A DNA stretch of 64,000 nt from Antilocapra americana (lineage: Eukaryota; Chordata; Mammalia; Artiodactyla; Antilocapridae), in NCBI GenBank assembly GCA_007570785.1, contig ML660772.1, forward strand, positions 34,385,034 through 34,449,033. The letters are read 5' to 3'. Position numbers and translations under genes: made by a program. Below, piece by piece: positions 11,877-24,100 of the stretch. The notes under the pieces were generated by a model that saw only the letters and a list, made by a program, of their open reading frames with translations, was not told the DNA's origin and searched no databases. The number at the start of each line of letters is the position of its first letter. The stretch's first letter is position 1.

Positions 11877-14465
11877 AAGAAAAATAACTGTGGTTTTTGA
11901 TCCCATCACCAAAACTACCCATCATTTTGTTCTTAAGTAAAAATACAGTCATTTTAGTGGTAGGTATTAGTCAAAAGAATGTCTATGCTGAAATCTCTCA
12001 TGTAGGGTCCCTTGTCCCTATATGGAGAACAGTGAATATCGAAGAGGTATTTCAGAAAGTACAGGATAGTAAGGTGATTGAGAATTGCTGCTCCAAGTCA
12101 TTAAGATAATGTGAGGGTCTGGGCAGTTTGCACACTGTCTTGCATCCATATTCATTCAGAGCTTTAACAATGGATATTACATACAAGCAATTTGTAGACA
12201 TCTGAGTGTAGGAAAACCTCTAAAAGGCTTTTTTCATTGTCTTTAAAAATAATCATTTTATAATTTAACTTCATTTGAACAATTTTTAAGTAAGTACAGT
12301 TATCAGAGAACTAGTTTTTTCCAAGTCACCTAATTCATAAAAGTAAAGGTCATAGCAAGGCTTTTAAAAATAAGCACTATTATTCTTTCTGAGGAAGAAT
12401 CCACCATTAACAAATGTTTTTTAAAGCTTCCATCCTCTAATACCTTTAAGACTTCATATCAATATTTATTATGAGTCAAAACTGGTACTGAATTAAATGT
12501 GTGAGTAGTAAATTAATTTTTTAAAAAAACCTTAGATGTGCCTCCTCTAAATCATATCTTTGATGGTATATTTCTTGTTTACTTGTCTGCTTTGTGCATT
12601 AATATCCCACTTTTTTACCATTTGGAAATAAAAAGACTCATAAGTATAGGTGGGAGATTTTCTGGGAAAGAAATATCTATTTACTTAAAATGTACTAATA
12701 CGATCTAATGGGGCAGAAGAAGCCTGAATAAGCCTTCTGGGAGGTAACTAACGTAATTTTATTAAACCAACCCTTCAAACTGTATGGGCATAAACCTAAT
12801 GGATATCTGAGCATTGATGTGTTTTACCAAAAAAAAAGTTTGTCTTTATTTCAGTTAATGGATTCTTAAACACACACAATTCCTCTGTCAAATGATAGAT
12901 AATAAACTATTTTTTGCTTCCTAAAGTTTACTGAAGTATGTAATATAATATTTTAGTAATAATAAACATAAATTGAGGCACTCAGATCTTTTATCAATTG
13001 AAAACATTATAGTATTGCTATTGATACAACTTTTCTAGTCCCTGCCTTATATAATTTAAACAGTGCTGGTCACTAAACCTTTGCAAGGTTTAATTGCTCT
13101 TCAGGTGAATGGTATGGAGCAATTATATGAATGATACCAGATCTCAGCGATTAAGTTATGTGAAAAGACAGGGAAAGTTGAACAAATTCTCAGTGGAAAA
13201 GAAATGACTTCATGTAACACAATTGAAGTTTTAAAAATTATAAGGTGGATTGATAAAATCGATCCAAGCAAACTCTTTATGCTTCAAGACCAGAGAAGTG
13301 AGTAGATATGATCTGAAAATTAGAAAGTTGGGAACAAGGGAAAAAAAAAGAAGGCAAAAGTCTTTTACACAAAGGATAATAAGCATATGGAATAAATTAC
13401 TATAAAGGGCCCCTGAAGCAAGGAGCATCATTGAATACAGGAGGGAATGAAATGAATTTCTAAATGAAAAGGGAATATAGAGAAGAACAGGAAAAAATAG
13501 GCTAATGGAAATAAGGGAAACTTTAAAAGGCAGGTATGATGAGCATAGAAACCTTTCATTGGGGTCCCTCCACATCTTCCTGATCATGCTATTAAATGAC
13601 TTTCGGCATAGCCTGTAGTCTAAAACAATGTCATAGCATGGTGCTCCTTGCTGTCACATTTAACCAAATGCTGCATGGCATTTAACATTCGTCTCTCTTC
13701 AGGGATGTCTAAATACAAGTCTATGTAATGTAATTCTACTCTGCAAATAGGTGATTTGAAACTACTCACCTTTTTGACCAGTGAAGTTCAACTTTTCTAT
13801 GGATGTTGCATATTCAAGGAATTTCTCCTTAGTCAGTTGCTTTAAAAACAAAGCTGTGCCCATAAACACCCATAATCTAGTGCATGCCTTAATAATAGAT
13901 GAGACGATTTTCAATAAGACATATAGAAAACATGAAGGTATGTGTATAAACTATTCATAATGGGACTGATTATCTCTCTTTGAGCACAGTGTCTTCTGTT
14001 ATACCTGAAGAGAACCTCCTACTATTTTAGCTACAAGCATGAATCTTTTTTTAGGAATGTGTGCTGAGGCTGAATACAAGATTTCAAGTGATGAATGACT
14101 TGAAACATTAATATGTAAGATATTGCCAGCTAATTATTGAGCGGTTCCATCGGTGACTTAGTCTGGAAATAGGTTACCTTTGGGAGACAGGATTCTGCTT
14201 TCAAGTGGTGCTAACAAAAGCATTAGTACTAACAGTTATATAGTACATGTTACTGCTAACTCTCTCCCAAAAGGTATACATCACTTTCTGTAATATAAAA
14301 TGCTTAATATAAGCAGAGTCATCAAGTGCTTAAAAAATATCTACTCAGTTAAAACAAATAAAGTTTTCTTTAGTTTAGGCTTAACTGTGATTTCTAAATA
14401 TTCCTTTCATAGGTATAGTCTTTTCCCCACACAGTATACTGTTTTGCCATTTTCTGAAAACCATC
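11877..14465. other. Unique AT-rich sequence
   Basis: About 2.6 kb without a recognised repeat or gene. The longest frame (13231-13587, -) shows no recognisable domain. Confidence 0.45.
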
Positions 14466-15031
14466 AAAAAACACCAGAGGTTAGGAAGCAACCTAGATGC
14501 CCATCAACTGATGAATGGATAAGAAAGCTGTGGTACATATACACAATGGAATATTACTCAGCATTAAAAAAAAAATCATTTGAAGCAATTCTACTCAGAT
14601 GGACGAAACTGGAGCCCATTATCCAGAGTGAAGTAAGCCAGAAGCAAAAATAACAATACAGTATATTAATGCATATATATGGAATTTAGAAAGACAGTAA
14701 TGAGAACCCAACATGGGAGACAACAAAAGGAACGCAGATGTATAGAATAGACTCGTGGACTTTGTGGATGAGGGTAAGGGTGGGATGATATGGGAGAAGG
14801 GCATTGAAGCATGTTAATTGTCATGTGTCTAATCAATCGCCAGCCTAGGATTGATGCTCGGGACTGGTGCAGCGAGATTTCCCGGGGCGGGGAGGGAGGA
14901 GGGAGGGGGGGTCCGGAGGGGAAGCATATGTAAACCCATGGTGATATCATGACAATGTATGGCAAAAACAATAAAAAAAAAAAAAAACCCCCAATCCAAC
15001 ATTAAAAACAAAAAAAAAAAAACACCAGAGG
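14466..15031 (+). mobile_element. 5'-truncated young ruminant L1 with 15-bp TSD
   Basis: The body 14481-15016 contains the last part of ORF2 and the 3' UTR. It is flanked by a perfect 15-bp TSD 'aaaaaacaccagagg' (14466-14480 and 15017-15031). The TSD begins with an A run, as expected from L1 endonuclease cutting at TTTT/AA-type sites. The 3' UTR has a G-rich tract (14884-14911). The tail has two A runs (14973-14987 and from 15010) separated by 22 nt of non-A sequence. The intact TSD and low visible decay suggest a fairly recent insertion. Confidence 0.95.
14483..14653 (+). pseudogene. L1 ORF2 C-terminal fragment
   Basis: Encodes the last part of L1 ORF2p with the conserved RCPSTDEW and YIYTMEYYSALKK stretches, ending at a natural stop. 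Too short to hold the endonuclease or RT domains. The ATG used by the longer open frame (14300) lies in flanking DNA and is irrelevant. Confidence 0.9.
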
Positions 15032-16679
15032 ACATAGAGCAGGACAATGGCTTCTTAATGACTAACTCAAAACTTTTTGAACTTCTCAAACAGAAAGGGG
15101 CATTTTCAGTTGGAAACATTTATTAAAACGCATACCATTGTCAAAGTTTTTTGGCCTACATGTCTGACTTTGAGATTCAACTCAGTCATGGGACAGATCC
15201 TCTATTCACAGGCAGGTTTACTGCAAATTAATGATATATCATAATCTGCCAGAATGCCTAAAGGAGATTATAGTTCTAAGAAATGGAATCTAAAATACCA
15301 TGAGGTCATCCAGAGAGACAAATAGGTAGGACAGACTCCACTAGATTCCTAGATTTGGGCACAAATTCCAAACACTGTGAAAGAGCTCCAGGTAACTGGT
15401 ACAGCAGGTAAATTAGATCTAAACCTTTGACTCTTCAGGGAGGAGCAGACAAATTCACGGAGGTGAACTCACCACTCCTGCATTCTCTGGCTCTCACTGC
15501 ACCCAAAGCCAAACCAATGACAGGCATTGCTAAATAACCATGGCATTCCTTCTCACTAAAACACAGTCTTAAAACTGTCCTCCCAGGAGATCCTCACAGT
15601 CATCTTTGCCCAGATCCTTAAGTAGACACAAATTCAGAATAAGGCTCAGAAAAATGTCTATGAAAAGTATCAGGGCAACTCTGAGAAACAAAATAAGCCA
15701 CTTTCCTACAAAAACAATGTCTTTCCTCTCTGATCTATTTCATAATGAATAATACAGGACATGGGGAGGTGGAGATTTTTGGTGTCAAAGCATATCCCAA
15801 GTTAGTTAAGACATACTTCTTTTGTGGCGACAGTCTCAACATGGATTTTTTTTTTTTTTTTGAAGCTTTTCGGTTTCATTTCTCAAAAGTTAGATACTGG
15901 TTAATAGGCAGGTAAGTAGTTAGGTGGGCATATAGGTGCATAAGGAGGTAATAGCACCGATTCATTTCTGTTGATGATGCTTTGCAACATTTTGTTTTAC
16001 AAGCTGGTTTTGTATTATAGATATGTAGAGACAACAATATGATAGAGAAACTATTGCCCTGGGTTTAAATTTTAGGGGCACTGAATTTACTGTATGTAGT
16101 TAAAGCAACACATACTAGTATTTTGTGGATGCTGAGATTAATTTTCAATATGCAGTCTCCCTTGGGATATTTATATTCTTCCAATCAGCATGGAACTGTC
16201 CATCAAAACTAACATTATAAATTTTTTTTTAACTTGGCACTGTGAAATGTTTCAGGGCTTTCTTTAAAGAGCTCTAGACAGATTAGCAATCTTCCTATAA
16301 AAATGACCTCTGTCATTTTCCCCAGTGTTGGCTACTTATTTCAATGCTGTTGAATTCAGAGGTGGTGAGGGGTTTCGCCTCTTTTTCTCCCTCTCCCTTT
16401 TAGTTTTAGAGGCATTTGTTTAAGGCGTAGAACTGATGGCTATTTTAAGAAATTACTGATATTTACTTTAGAATGCAACCTCCATTTTTTTTAGAGTTTA
16501 TTTCTAAATAGACCAGGAGATAATAGTTTTCAAAAGGGAAAATATGTTTTTCACACAAATTGCTTCCATAATTTTTGAACACTGCTAAGCATTTTTAATA
16601 GATATGTGCCCTTAGCTCATTCTTCGCATGCTAACAATTTAATCTGAATACCAATATAGACACAAAATAAACGATTGTT
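15032..16679. other. Unique sequence
   Basis: No repeat recognised apart from a T run of about 18 at 15845-15862. No gene. Confidence 0.4.
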
Positions 16680-17330
16680 TCCTGCCAGAGGTATCTGCAG
16701 AAGAACTCTTGGAGTAAAACATCGTCTTTGCAGCTCATTGTATCTCTAATTAGAGTGGAAGGAGGCAGAAGCTGGCTGGTGTCAGTCTGTGTTTAGCATG
16801 CCCTGGAGCCTCAAACTCCTGTGGGTATCAAAGTGCACTAATTAAATGAGGGGTCCTCAATACGGCACTAAACATCAGAGTGCGGGAGAGTCCAGTGTCC
16901 TCAGTGCCTTTGAGAATCTGTGGCCCACGCTAATTACCCATTGTTGAATTGACTTTCCATTCTGTGAGGAATGAATGGTTCCACTCTCCCTCCTCCCTCC
17001 CCCCTCCCCCTTTCTATTTTACCATCTTTGCTTTGGCCGCCTAATTAATCTTATGGAAATCTCCCGAAGCCAGATTCCAGCAAGGTTGCCCCGATGTTTA
17101 TAATTTGATTTGTGATGATAAAAGTGAAGGCACCCGGTGATGGAACAGTGTCATTTTCAACACTCTTGAGAATCGAAGAGGCTATCAATCTTTCCCACGT
17201 GCACGGCAAACTGATATCCTAGAAAATTAACTTCAATTAATAACAGAAATCCCCAGACACAGGAGAAAGCGAAGCTGCTTTGAAACAAAACCTTCAAAGA
17301 TGTCTCTGGACTGTCTTTTATATGCAGACC
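16680..17330. promoter_or_regulatory. Candidate conserved non-coding enhancer
   Basis: Unique, repeat-free block of more balanced base composition than its surroundings. It holds four TAATTA homeodomain cores (16747, 16839, 16931, 17042), a further AATTAA near 17234, a CACGTG E-box at 17196-17201, several ATTA/GATAA-like sites and a C-rich tract at 16986-17010. It has no open frame of note. This composition is typical of developmental enhancers in gene deserts. The regulatory role is inference; conservation could not be tested here. Confidence 0.4.
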
Positions 17331-17383
17331 TTTTTTATATAAGAGATCCTCAATGAGGAAATATATATATGCATGCTTGCCTC

Positions 17384-17408
17384 GTGTGTCTGTGTGTGTG
17401 TGTGTGTG

Positions 17409-17440
<32 letters not shown>

Positions 17441-17457
17441 GTATGTGTCTGTGTGTA
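17384..17457 (+). repeat. (TG)n microsatellite
   Basis: Interrupted TG dinucleotide array with runs of about 9 and 14 units, broken by TC/TT steps. Likely length-polymorphic. Open frames through it read as a Cys-Val repeat and are artefacts. Confidence 0.97.
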
Positions 17458-18357
17458 TTTGTCTCTTTTTTTTCAGTACTAATTGCAGGGAGTTACAGTG
17501 TCATCTATACCTAGTGTACAAAGAATTTAACCAAAGTTTTCTAGATTTAATATCAAAGCATTCCTGTCTTTAAGTTCCAACATTCGGTGCCTTTTTCTTT
17601 TGGTTTGATGAGCACTGCAATTTTAAACATCATTTGGAAACTTCTTTTTATCCATAATGCCTTTATGTGAGCAATCAACATCTTAAACGTAATAACAAAA
17701 GTATACACGTATGTACAAACATACATACACAGATAAAACTCACTGAAATTTTTGACAAGAAAGGGTTCAACAAACCTGTCCAATATAGTAAAATTGGATT
17801 GAATAAGGAATAGAAAGCCTCTTTCCCACAAAGTTTTGTATCAAATATTACTTGATTTAACATAAGTCTACTCTGTCTAATTATGTGCTCCAATTCAGGG
17901 TTACACCCTTCAAAAAAGAAAGAAAGCAGTTATTCTTGGGTAGCACAATTTCAGTTTATTGATTAAAAAATTTTAAACATTTATAGTAATTTATCACAAC
18001 AACTGGACTGAATGGACCATTTGGAATAATCTCATAGATAAATACCTATATTCCTTCCCCCCTTTTCTTCTCCTTCTGCTTCTTTTTCTGCTTATATTTC
18101 TACTTATTTTATTTCTAAAAACCATTAAGTTATTAAGCCATAATTCCCAAACTATTAAAAGAAACCTAATTCTCACCGGTAAATTGTGAGTACCTCTCAG
18201 TGCTCTATTTAACCTCATAAGGCAGGAACCACCAAGATGGCAGAGTTAGTTTAAAAATATGAAAGGATCGGGGCTTGTGCACAGCCCTTAAAACAAGAAA
18301 GGTAAAATAAGATTAGAAAAGTACAAGACTGATCATTCCTTTGATTCAGTGAAAACG
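17458..18357. other. Unique AT-rich sequence
   Basis: No recognised element. Confidence 0.4.
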
Positions 18358-18449
18358 TAACTTTTAATTTACTTCTGTCCAGTAGAAAATTTAAGGTATT
18401 TTCTACTGGACAGAAAAGAATATTACCACAACTTAATTTTTAAAAGTTA
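18358..18449. repeat. Nested inverted repeat (18-bp perfect stem)
   Basis: The arm 'ttctgtccagtagaaaat' (18373-18390) is perfectly complementary to 18398-18415 across a 7-nt spacer. An outer 10-bp arm 'taacttttaa' (18358-18367) pairs with 18440-18449. No transposon family recognised. Confidence 0.95.
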
Positions 18450-21400
18450 ACTTCTGACTTTGCAGAATTGTCAGATGCCTAGGGTCTAATCAAGTGTGAA
18501 TTCTAAATAAAACAAAGTTACATTCCCAGAGAAAATCAGGTGATTCTCAAACTCAGGCAACCTTGTTAGATAATTATCTAGCATGAATTAAGGAAACGCA
18601 AGTTTTGGATAATAATTCTCTTTAACAAGGTAAATACACTCACCAGCTTTGCAATCAAAACAAATGACCAAAGTTAATACTGTTTTACAAATCAAAAGTG
18701 GGAGGACATCGGGATTCTAAATTGAGCAAAACAAGAAACAAACAAAAATATAGTTTAGTCACCAGATTGGGTAAGTTTGTAGAATTTTAAAATTTTATTG
18801 CAATTATTACCACACAATTGAATTTATTTTTTAGCATTCTTTTTCTTTGAAATCTTACCAACAGACATGGGAATCTCATGATATCTGTGACTTGTATTAT
18901 TGTATTGTACAAACCTTGACCATTTTTGTATGCTGATTGGCTGAAATTTTATTTCTACCCATGGTAGCTAAGACCATGTGTTTAAAACGTGGAATTGCAA
19001 TTGAATTAAAATCCTACATTTTAAAGTAGGTAAATGATATATCAAGAAAGTTTCACTTACATGTTGAAAGTAATATTCTGAGATCTCTAGCAAGTAATTA
19101 AAATTGCTTTGGCAAAAGAGAAGTAGTAATAACAACCCTAATGTTGAAAATGTCATATATTAATTATACGTCCCTTAAGTCACAGCTGAGTGCTGAATGA
19201 GGTATTAGAATTGACCATTCTTAGGCCTTTTCATTAAAATCATCATATCTTCCAGAAGTCTAGAAATGCATTGACAAGAGAAAAAAATTTCTACCATAAT
19301 TTACTTATACACATTCAGCATGTGTAACATCAGCAACATTGCTTTTCAGAAATGGCTGAAGATAAATTCTTTTACTTATTAAAAAATACAAGACTTCTTT
19401 TTTAGCGATCTGAGTCCATTCTTAACACACAGAAGCATTATTCCCAGCACATAATTCAATTATAAAACACTGCTTGCTCTCACCCTATATGGTATGCTAA
19501 TAATTACAAATAGGATTTTTTTCCTATGAAATAAACATTTTCTTATTATGATTGATTTTAATAAAGTGGAAAGAACCAAGACTGAGAATAAACCAGAAGT
19601 ATCATGCAGATTCACGAATACTATTAACTTGATTATGCAAAATCTGTCCATGGACACTCTGACATAGAAAGAGACAATGAAGTATAAGTGTTTATATGTG
19701 TACTGTTATGATTAATACAAACTGTATCTAAGTAATTGTATTCTGAAAGTCTAAAGGTGATATTTAAATTATCAAAGCATTTTACAAAATGCCAAGAATG
19801 AGGGGACCCAAATTCACAATGAATGTCAAAAGACTATTTTCTCTGGGTGCCATTAGGTCATGCAGCATGACCATCATATGCTAGACAAAACATTTTGCTT
19901 ATGCATAGGATGTTGTTTGAAAGCATACCCTCACAAATCTACTTCTTAAGTCATCTAAGTTTCATTTTTTTTAAATGATACCTATTTCTGACTGCACTAA
20001 ATACTCCCCTAAACCCAATTAGAGATAGAATATATTTTTTTTTGCCAGATGTATACTTTAAAAAACCATTATTTTAGATTTTGCAGAACAATGTGAAAAT
20101 CCTAGCATCCCAGGTAGGGTTGTATTATTTTACGATATCTCCCTGTTAGTACTAAAAGGATCATTTCCAGATCCAGTGGTTTTCCCATTTGCCAGCGCTG
20201 GGCTACCTCTACATAGCATGATTAGCTCTCATCTTAGAAATTGTTTAACACATTTCATGTTAAATAAAAAGGAACTGGATGATGTAATAAATGTTTTATA
20301 TTCAATAAGATAATCATCATATTTCATACATTCATTCTTAGAGAGTGCCTGTTTCCATCCTTCAGAAATGACCTGCAAGTAGCCTAGCAATAATGTTAAC
20401 TCTATATGGACTTTATTCTTTGCTCAGTTAATCACACATTCAATTTACCTATCTTCCTGCCCATGTGCATTATAATGCAAATCAATTCAAGTAGAGATGT
20501 GAAAGCTTAGGAAGCCTGGCCTAGCGAGCAAGCTTACTTCATTTCTTGCCTTAGAGCTAGCCAAGCTCTGGAGATGAAGATGAGCTTAATTAGAATTATA
20601 GAAGGATTTAAAAGTCAGTTAAAAAAATAGAAAACTATTCAAACTGAATATTCAACTTGCAACAAAGTAGAAGGAAGCCTGTACTTCCTATGTCCAAACA
20701 TCTCAAACCTCAAAGGGTCAGAGGACAGTCCTGAAGAGAGAGCAGTTCTTGGCATTCACTGCAGCCCTTTCAGGAAGAAAAGTATCAAAGGAGTGCCCTG
20801 CTGTTTGCCACAGGGCGGTTAGGCTAGCAAACAGGCCGCACCTTTCGCCTGTCTTGCAGTTCTAGTTCTATGCTTCCCCCTGGACGCAGTCAGGGGCCCT
20901 GCACCCAACATCCCAGGTTCAAAAGGCCCAAGAGGCCCAGGAGATACAAGCACAAGTGCCACAGTCAAAGTCTCAGAGCCAGCTAAAGAAAACAACTTCT
21001 GATCTCACAATGTTGACATTTACTCAAGCCCTGTGCTCCAAGAAAATAGGAAGGTTGAGAAATCCTCTCTCTTTTGCGTTCTGAGGACACCCTTCACCAG
21101 ATGACTCACTGACGTGTCCCTGCCCACTCCTCATTTACCTATAATACAGCCAGTCACAGACCCTCCACGTTTCCATTTTTTTGGCCTCATAAATAATTAA
21201 CTGAACTGCTTATTTCCACAGATCAATCAGGACAAAATGCTGGTTAACCAAAATTTGGTTAAGCTTTTCTCCTTCCCTCAGGACCCTGAATTTTGGCCCA
21301 CCTTCATCCTGATCCAGTGTACAGCTCCTCATGAGAACAGGCTGGCATCATGGAAAAACCTTCTCTGATTTACTTTTAGACCATGCCACTCTTTTATCCC

Positions 21401-22536
21401 ACTCCCTCAACACCCAGTTCTATCTAGCCCTGTTTATCCCTCTTGATAGAAAAGAAACTTAATTCTGCTGAATTCTTAGATGCTTGCAGATCCTCTGGTC
21501 ACAGTGTCCTCCAAATGCAATGGTTCCCCTTCCCCTGCTACAACAGCCCCTTTCCCTCCTCTTGCAATAATCACTTTGAACAAAGTCTTTCCTTATGAAG
21601 ACTGGATTTGATCATGTGACAAATCTTACCAATGTCCAAGCATTTTGGAAAACTTTAGGTCTGCTCCTAACCCGGGGATCGAATCTTCCTAGATCTCTGG
21701 CAGTAATGCCCTAGAAGATCCTCTGCACCTATCTTTCCACAAATTGCACACACATTTCCACGGGGTAACCTTCACTTATGGTCCACTCTTCTAGAGAATC
21801 AGTTTAATCAATGATTTGGGAGGAGGAATTTTGGGGAGTTTTTAAAATTACATTTTCAAGAAAGCAAAATTTATAGAATCCTAATCTTTAAGCCTATCAT
21901 AAGAATTTTATTAAACCATTCTAAAATATCCTATATGAATGAAATGCTCTATCACGGTGGAAACCAATGATACAAGTATGGCAAAGTGAAGGCAACATCA
22001 AAATAGAGGTAAATTCCACCCTGCTGATGTCAGCTTCTAGAGATCTTCCTCATCAAAGGATGTGGAACAATCTGAGCAGCTGGTATTTGATAACTGAGTT
22101 TGTAACTTAATAGACCAGGGGTTTTACTCTTTTCTTTTGTTTATACACATGCACACACACATACACATTATCTCTCCTAAATCCCAAATTAGTTTAACTT
22201 TAGCCACAATTTGTTCTTAAAGTATATTAAGAGAGTATCCAAGGTGCCATATAATTTCAACAGTACCAATAATTCTATTTATATAAATGTACTTGTCAGT
22301 CTTTACTTATCCTATACAAATTATGATACATCTAAATTTCCAACAGTGAACATGAGTTCATAAAAATAATACATGCTATGCTGAGTTCATCAAAGCATAA
22401 AAAAAAAGAAAAAAAATTCAAAACAACTGAAAATCTAGTGTTAGATCAAATGTTCTCCTAGACTCCCAACAATGAACTTGGCAATAAAGATGAAGTTAAA
22501 TTGTCCCGATAATAATCAATAGCAAAGAACTGCTTT
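18450..22536. other. Unique sequence, about 4 kb
   Basis: No mobile element or gene recognised. A moderately GC-richer patch at about 20,700-21,000 has no coding signature; an 8-bp inverted repeat (ctgtttgc/gcaaacag) lies near 20,801-20,834. Confidence 0.4.
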
Positions 22537-22882
22537 AAAAAGATGTGGAGGAGGCATCCCTGGTTTTCTAGTGGTTAAGAACCCGCCTTGCAATGCAGGG
22601 GACACCTATTAAAACCTTTGTCCAGGAAGATCCAACATGCCAATGGGCAACTAAGCCCATGGGCCACAACTACTGAGCTTGTGCTCTGGAGCCCGTGAGC
22701 TGCAACCACTGGGTCCACATGTAGCAACTACTGAAGCCTACACACGCTAGAGGCTGTGCTCTACGACAAGAGAATTAACCGCAGTGAGAAGCAGGCTCAC
22801 AGCAACTGAAGAAAGCCCCTGCACAGCTGCAAAAACCCAGCACAGCCAAAAATAAAAAGTTAAAAAAAAAAAAAAGATGTGG
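22537..22882 (+). mobile_element. CHR-1 tRNA-derived SINE with TSD
   Basis: Sense CHR-1. It has a tRNA-Glu-like head ('agtggttaagaacccgcctt'), the repeated 'caactactgagc' motif, 'gagaattaaccgcagtgaga' and the terminal 'cacagccaaaaataaaaag' plus a poly-A. Flanked by 'aaaaagatgtgg' at 22537-22548 and 22871-22882 (part of it merges with the A tail). Confidence 0.93.
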
Positions 22883-23312
22883 GAACCAATTAGACATCTA
22901 CTAAAAATAAGCATTTTATTATTTTGGGGCTAACAGGATGAAACTTCAGTATTTTTCATGTGAAGCCATCCTGAACAATAACAGCACTGACTGAAGCATT
23001 CCTCTTTCAGAGAATTTTCATGTTTGAAAGAAAAATCGCTAGGCTGCATTATAACAAAGAAAGACATTAATGGGAGAATTGACATTATAGTACAACCAAA
23101 AACGCAGGTATAGCATTGCTTGATGATCTACAACAGAGATTTTTAAGGTTATAGACTGAGTGCCCCAGAAATTACCTGCTGCTGCTGAGGATGGGCTAGA
23201 GGACAGGGGAGATGAGGAACACCCCTGAGACACAGACTCTGGGGGGAGTCCAAAGACTGAGGGCTTATATTAGAAGATTCAAAGATACTCACCTTGCCCT
23301 CCATCTTCTGTG
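22883..23312. other. Unique sequence
   Basis: No recognised element. Confidence 0.4.
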
Positions 23313-23520
23313 CATGCTCCATCTTGTCCAACTCTTTGTGATCCCATGGACTATAGCCAGTCGGGTTCCCCTGTCCATGGGATTATCCTGGCAAGAATAC
23401 TGGACTGGGTTACCATGCCCTCCTCCAGGGTGTCTTCTTGACCCAGGGATTGAACCTGAGTCTCCTGCATCTCCTGCATTGCAGGCAGATTCTTTACCCC
23501 TAAGCCATTGGGGAAGTCCT
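23313..23520 (-). mobile_element. Bov-tA SINE
   Basis: Antisense. The plus strand reads 'ccaactctttgtgatcccat', 'aagaatactggactgggtta', then the tRNA-like head complement 'ttgcaggcagattctttacc' ending 'ccattggggaagtcct'. No clear TSD seen. Confidence 0.92.
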
Positions 23521-24100
23521 ACAAAGCTGTAAGACTTCACTATGAGCAACAGTTTAATGCAGTGAGGAGAACTCAGAGGCAGATTTTTTTTCCTAAGATT
23601 CAGCACAAAATGAAGTACCAAAGTGAAGCAGGGAAACAAAAATAAGGTGAAAAAGTGACAGAAGGAATTTGAAGTTACACCCAAAGTTACAATGAGCATC
23701 AAATACAGTCCATCTATTGGGTAGATCAACATATATCTTCACATTGAACACCGTTTACCTCAGTTTCTACTTCCCTATGCAATGTGCTTTGCTTTTGTCA
23801 AAAACCTATATACTATGCCAAAAGGCAAGGAAAGACACAGGCTGAAGAGACAAAGCAATCAGAATGATGTTTGTATATGATACAATGTCAGAATAGTCAG
23901 AGGATTTAAAATTAATATGAGTAATATGTTAAAAGCTCTAAACAAATATTAAAAGATAAAATGAGGCATAGTAGATATTCTAAGAGTTTATCTGAGCAAA
24001 CACCAAGCTGAGAGTGGTTAGGATCACTCCACCAACATGAACTCAGTGTGAGATTTTCAAAGGGAAAAGTGGAAGCAAAGAAAACCAATTCTCTGATTGA
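23521..24100. other. Unique sequence
   Basis: No recognised element. Confidence 0.4.

Noticed and set aside
13074..13092. Small palindrome (8-bp stem, 3-nt loop)
   Set aside because: Expected by chance in AT-rich DNA of this length.
14300..14653. 117-codon frame as a gene
   Set aside because: The last half is L1 ORF2 C-terminus; the first half is random flank before the TSD.
17373..17573. Cys/Val-repeat protein
   Set aside because: Translation of the TG microsatellite.
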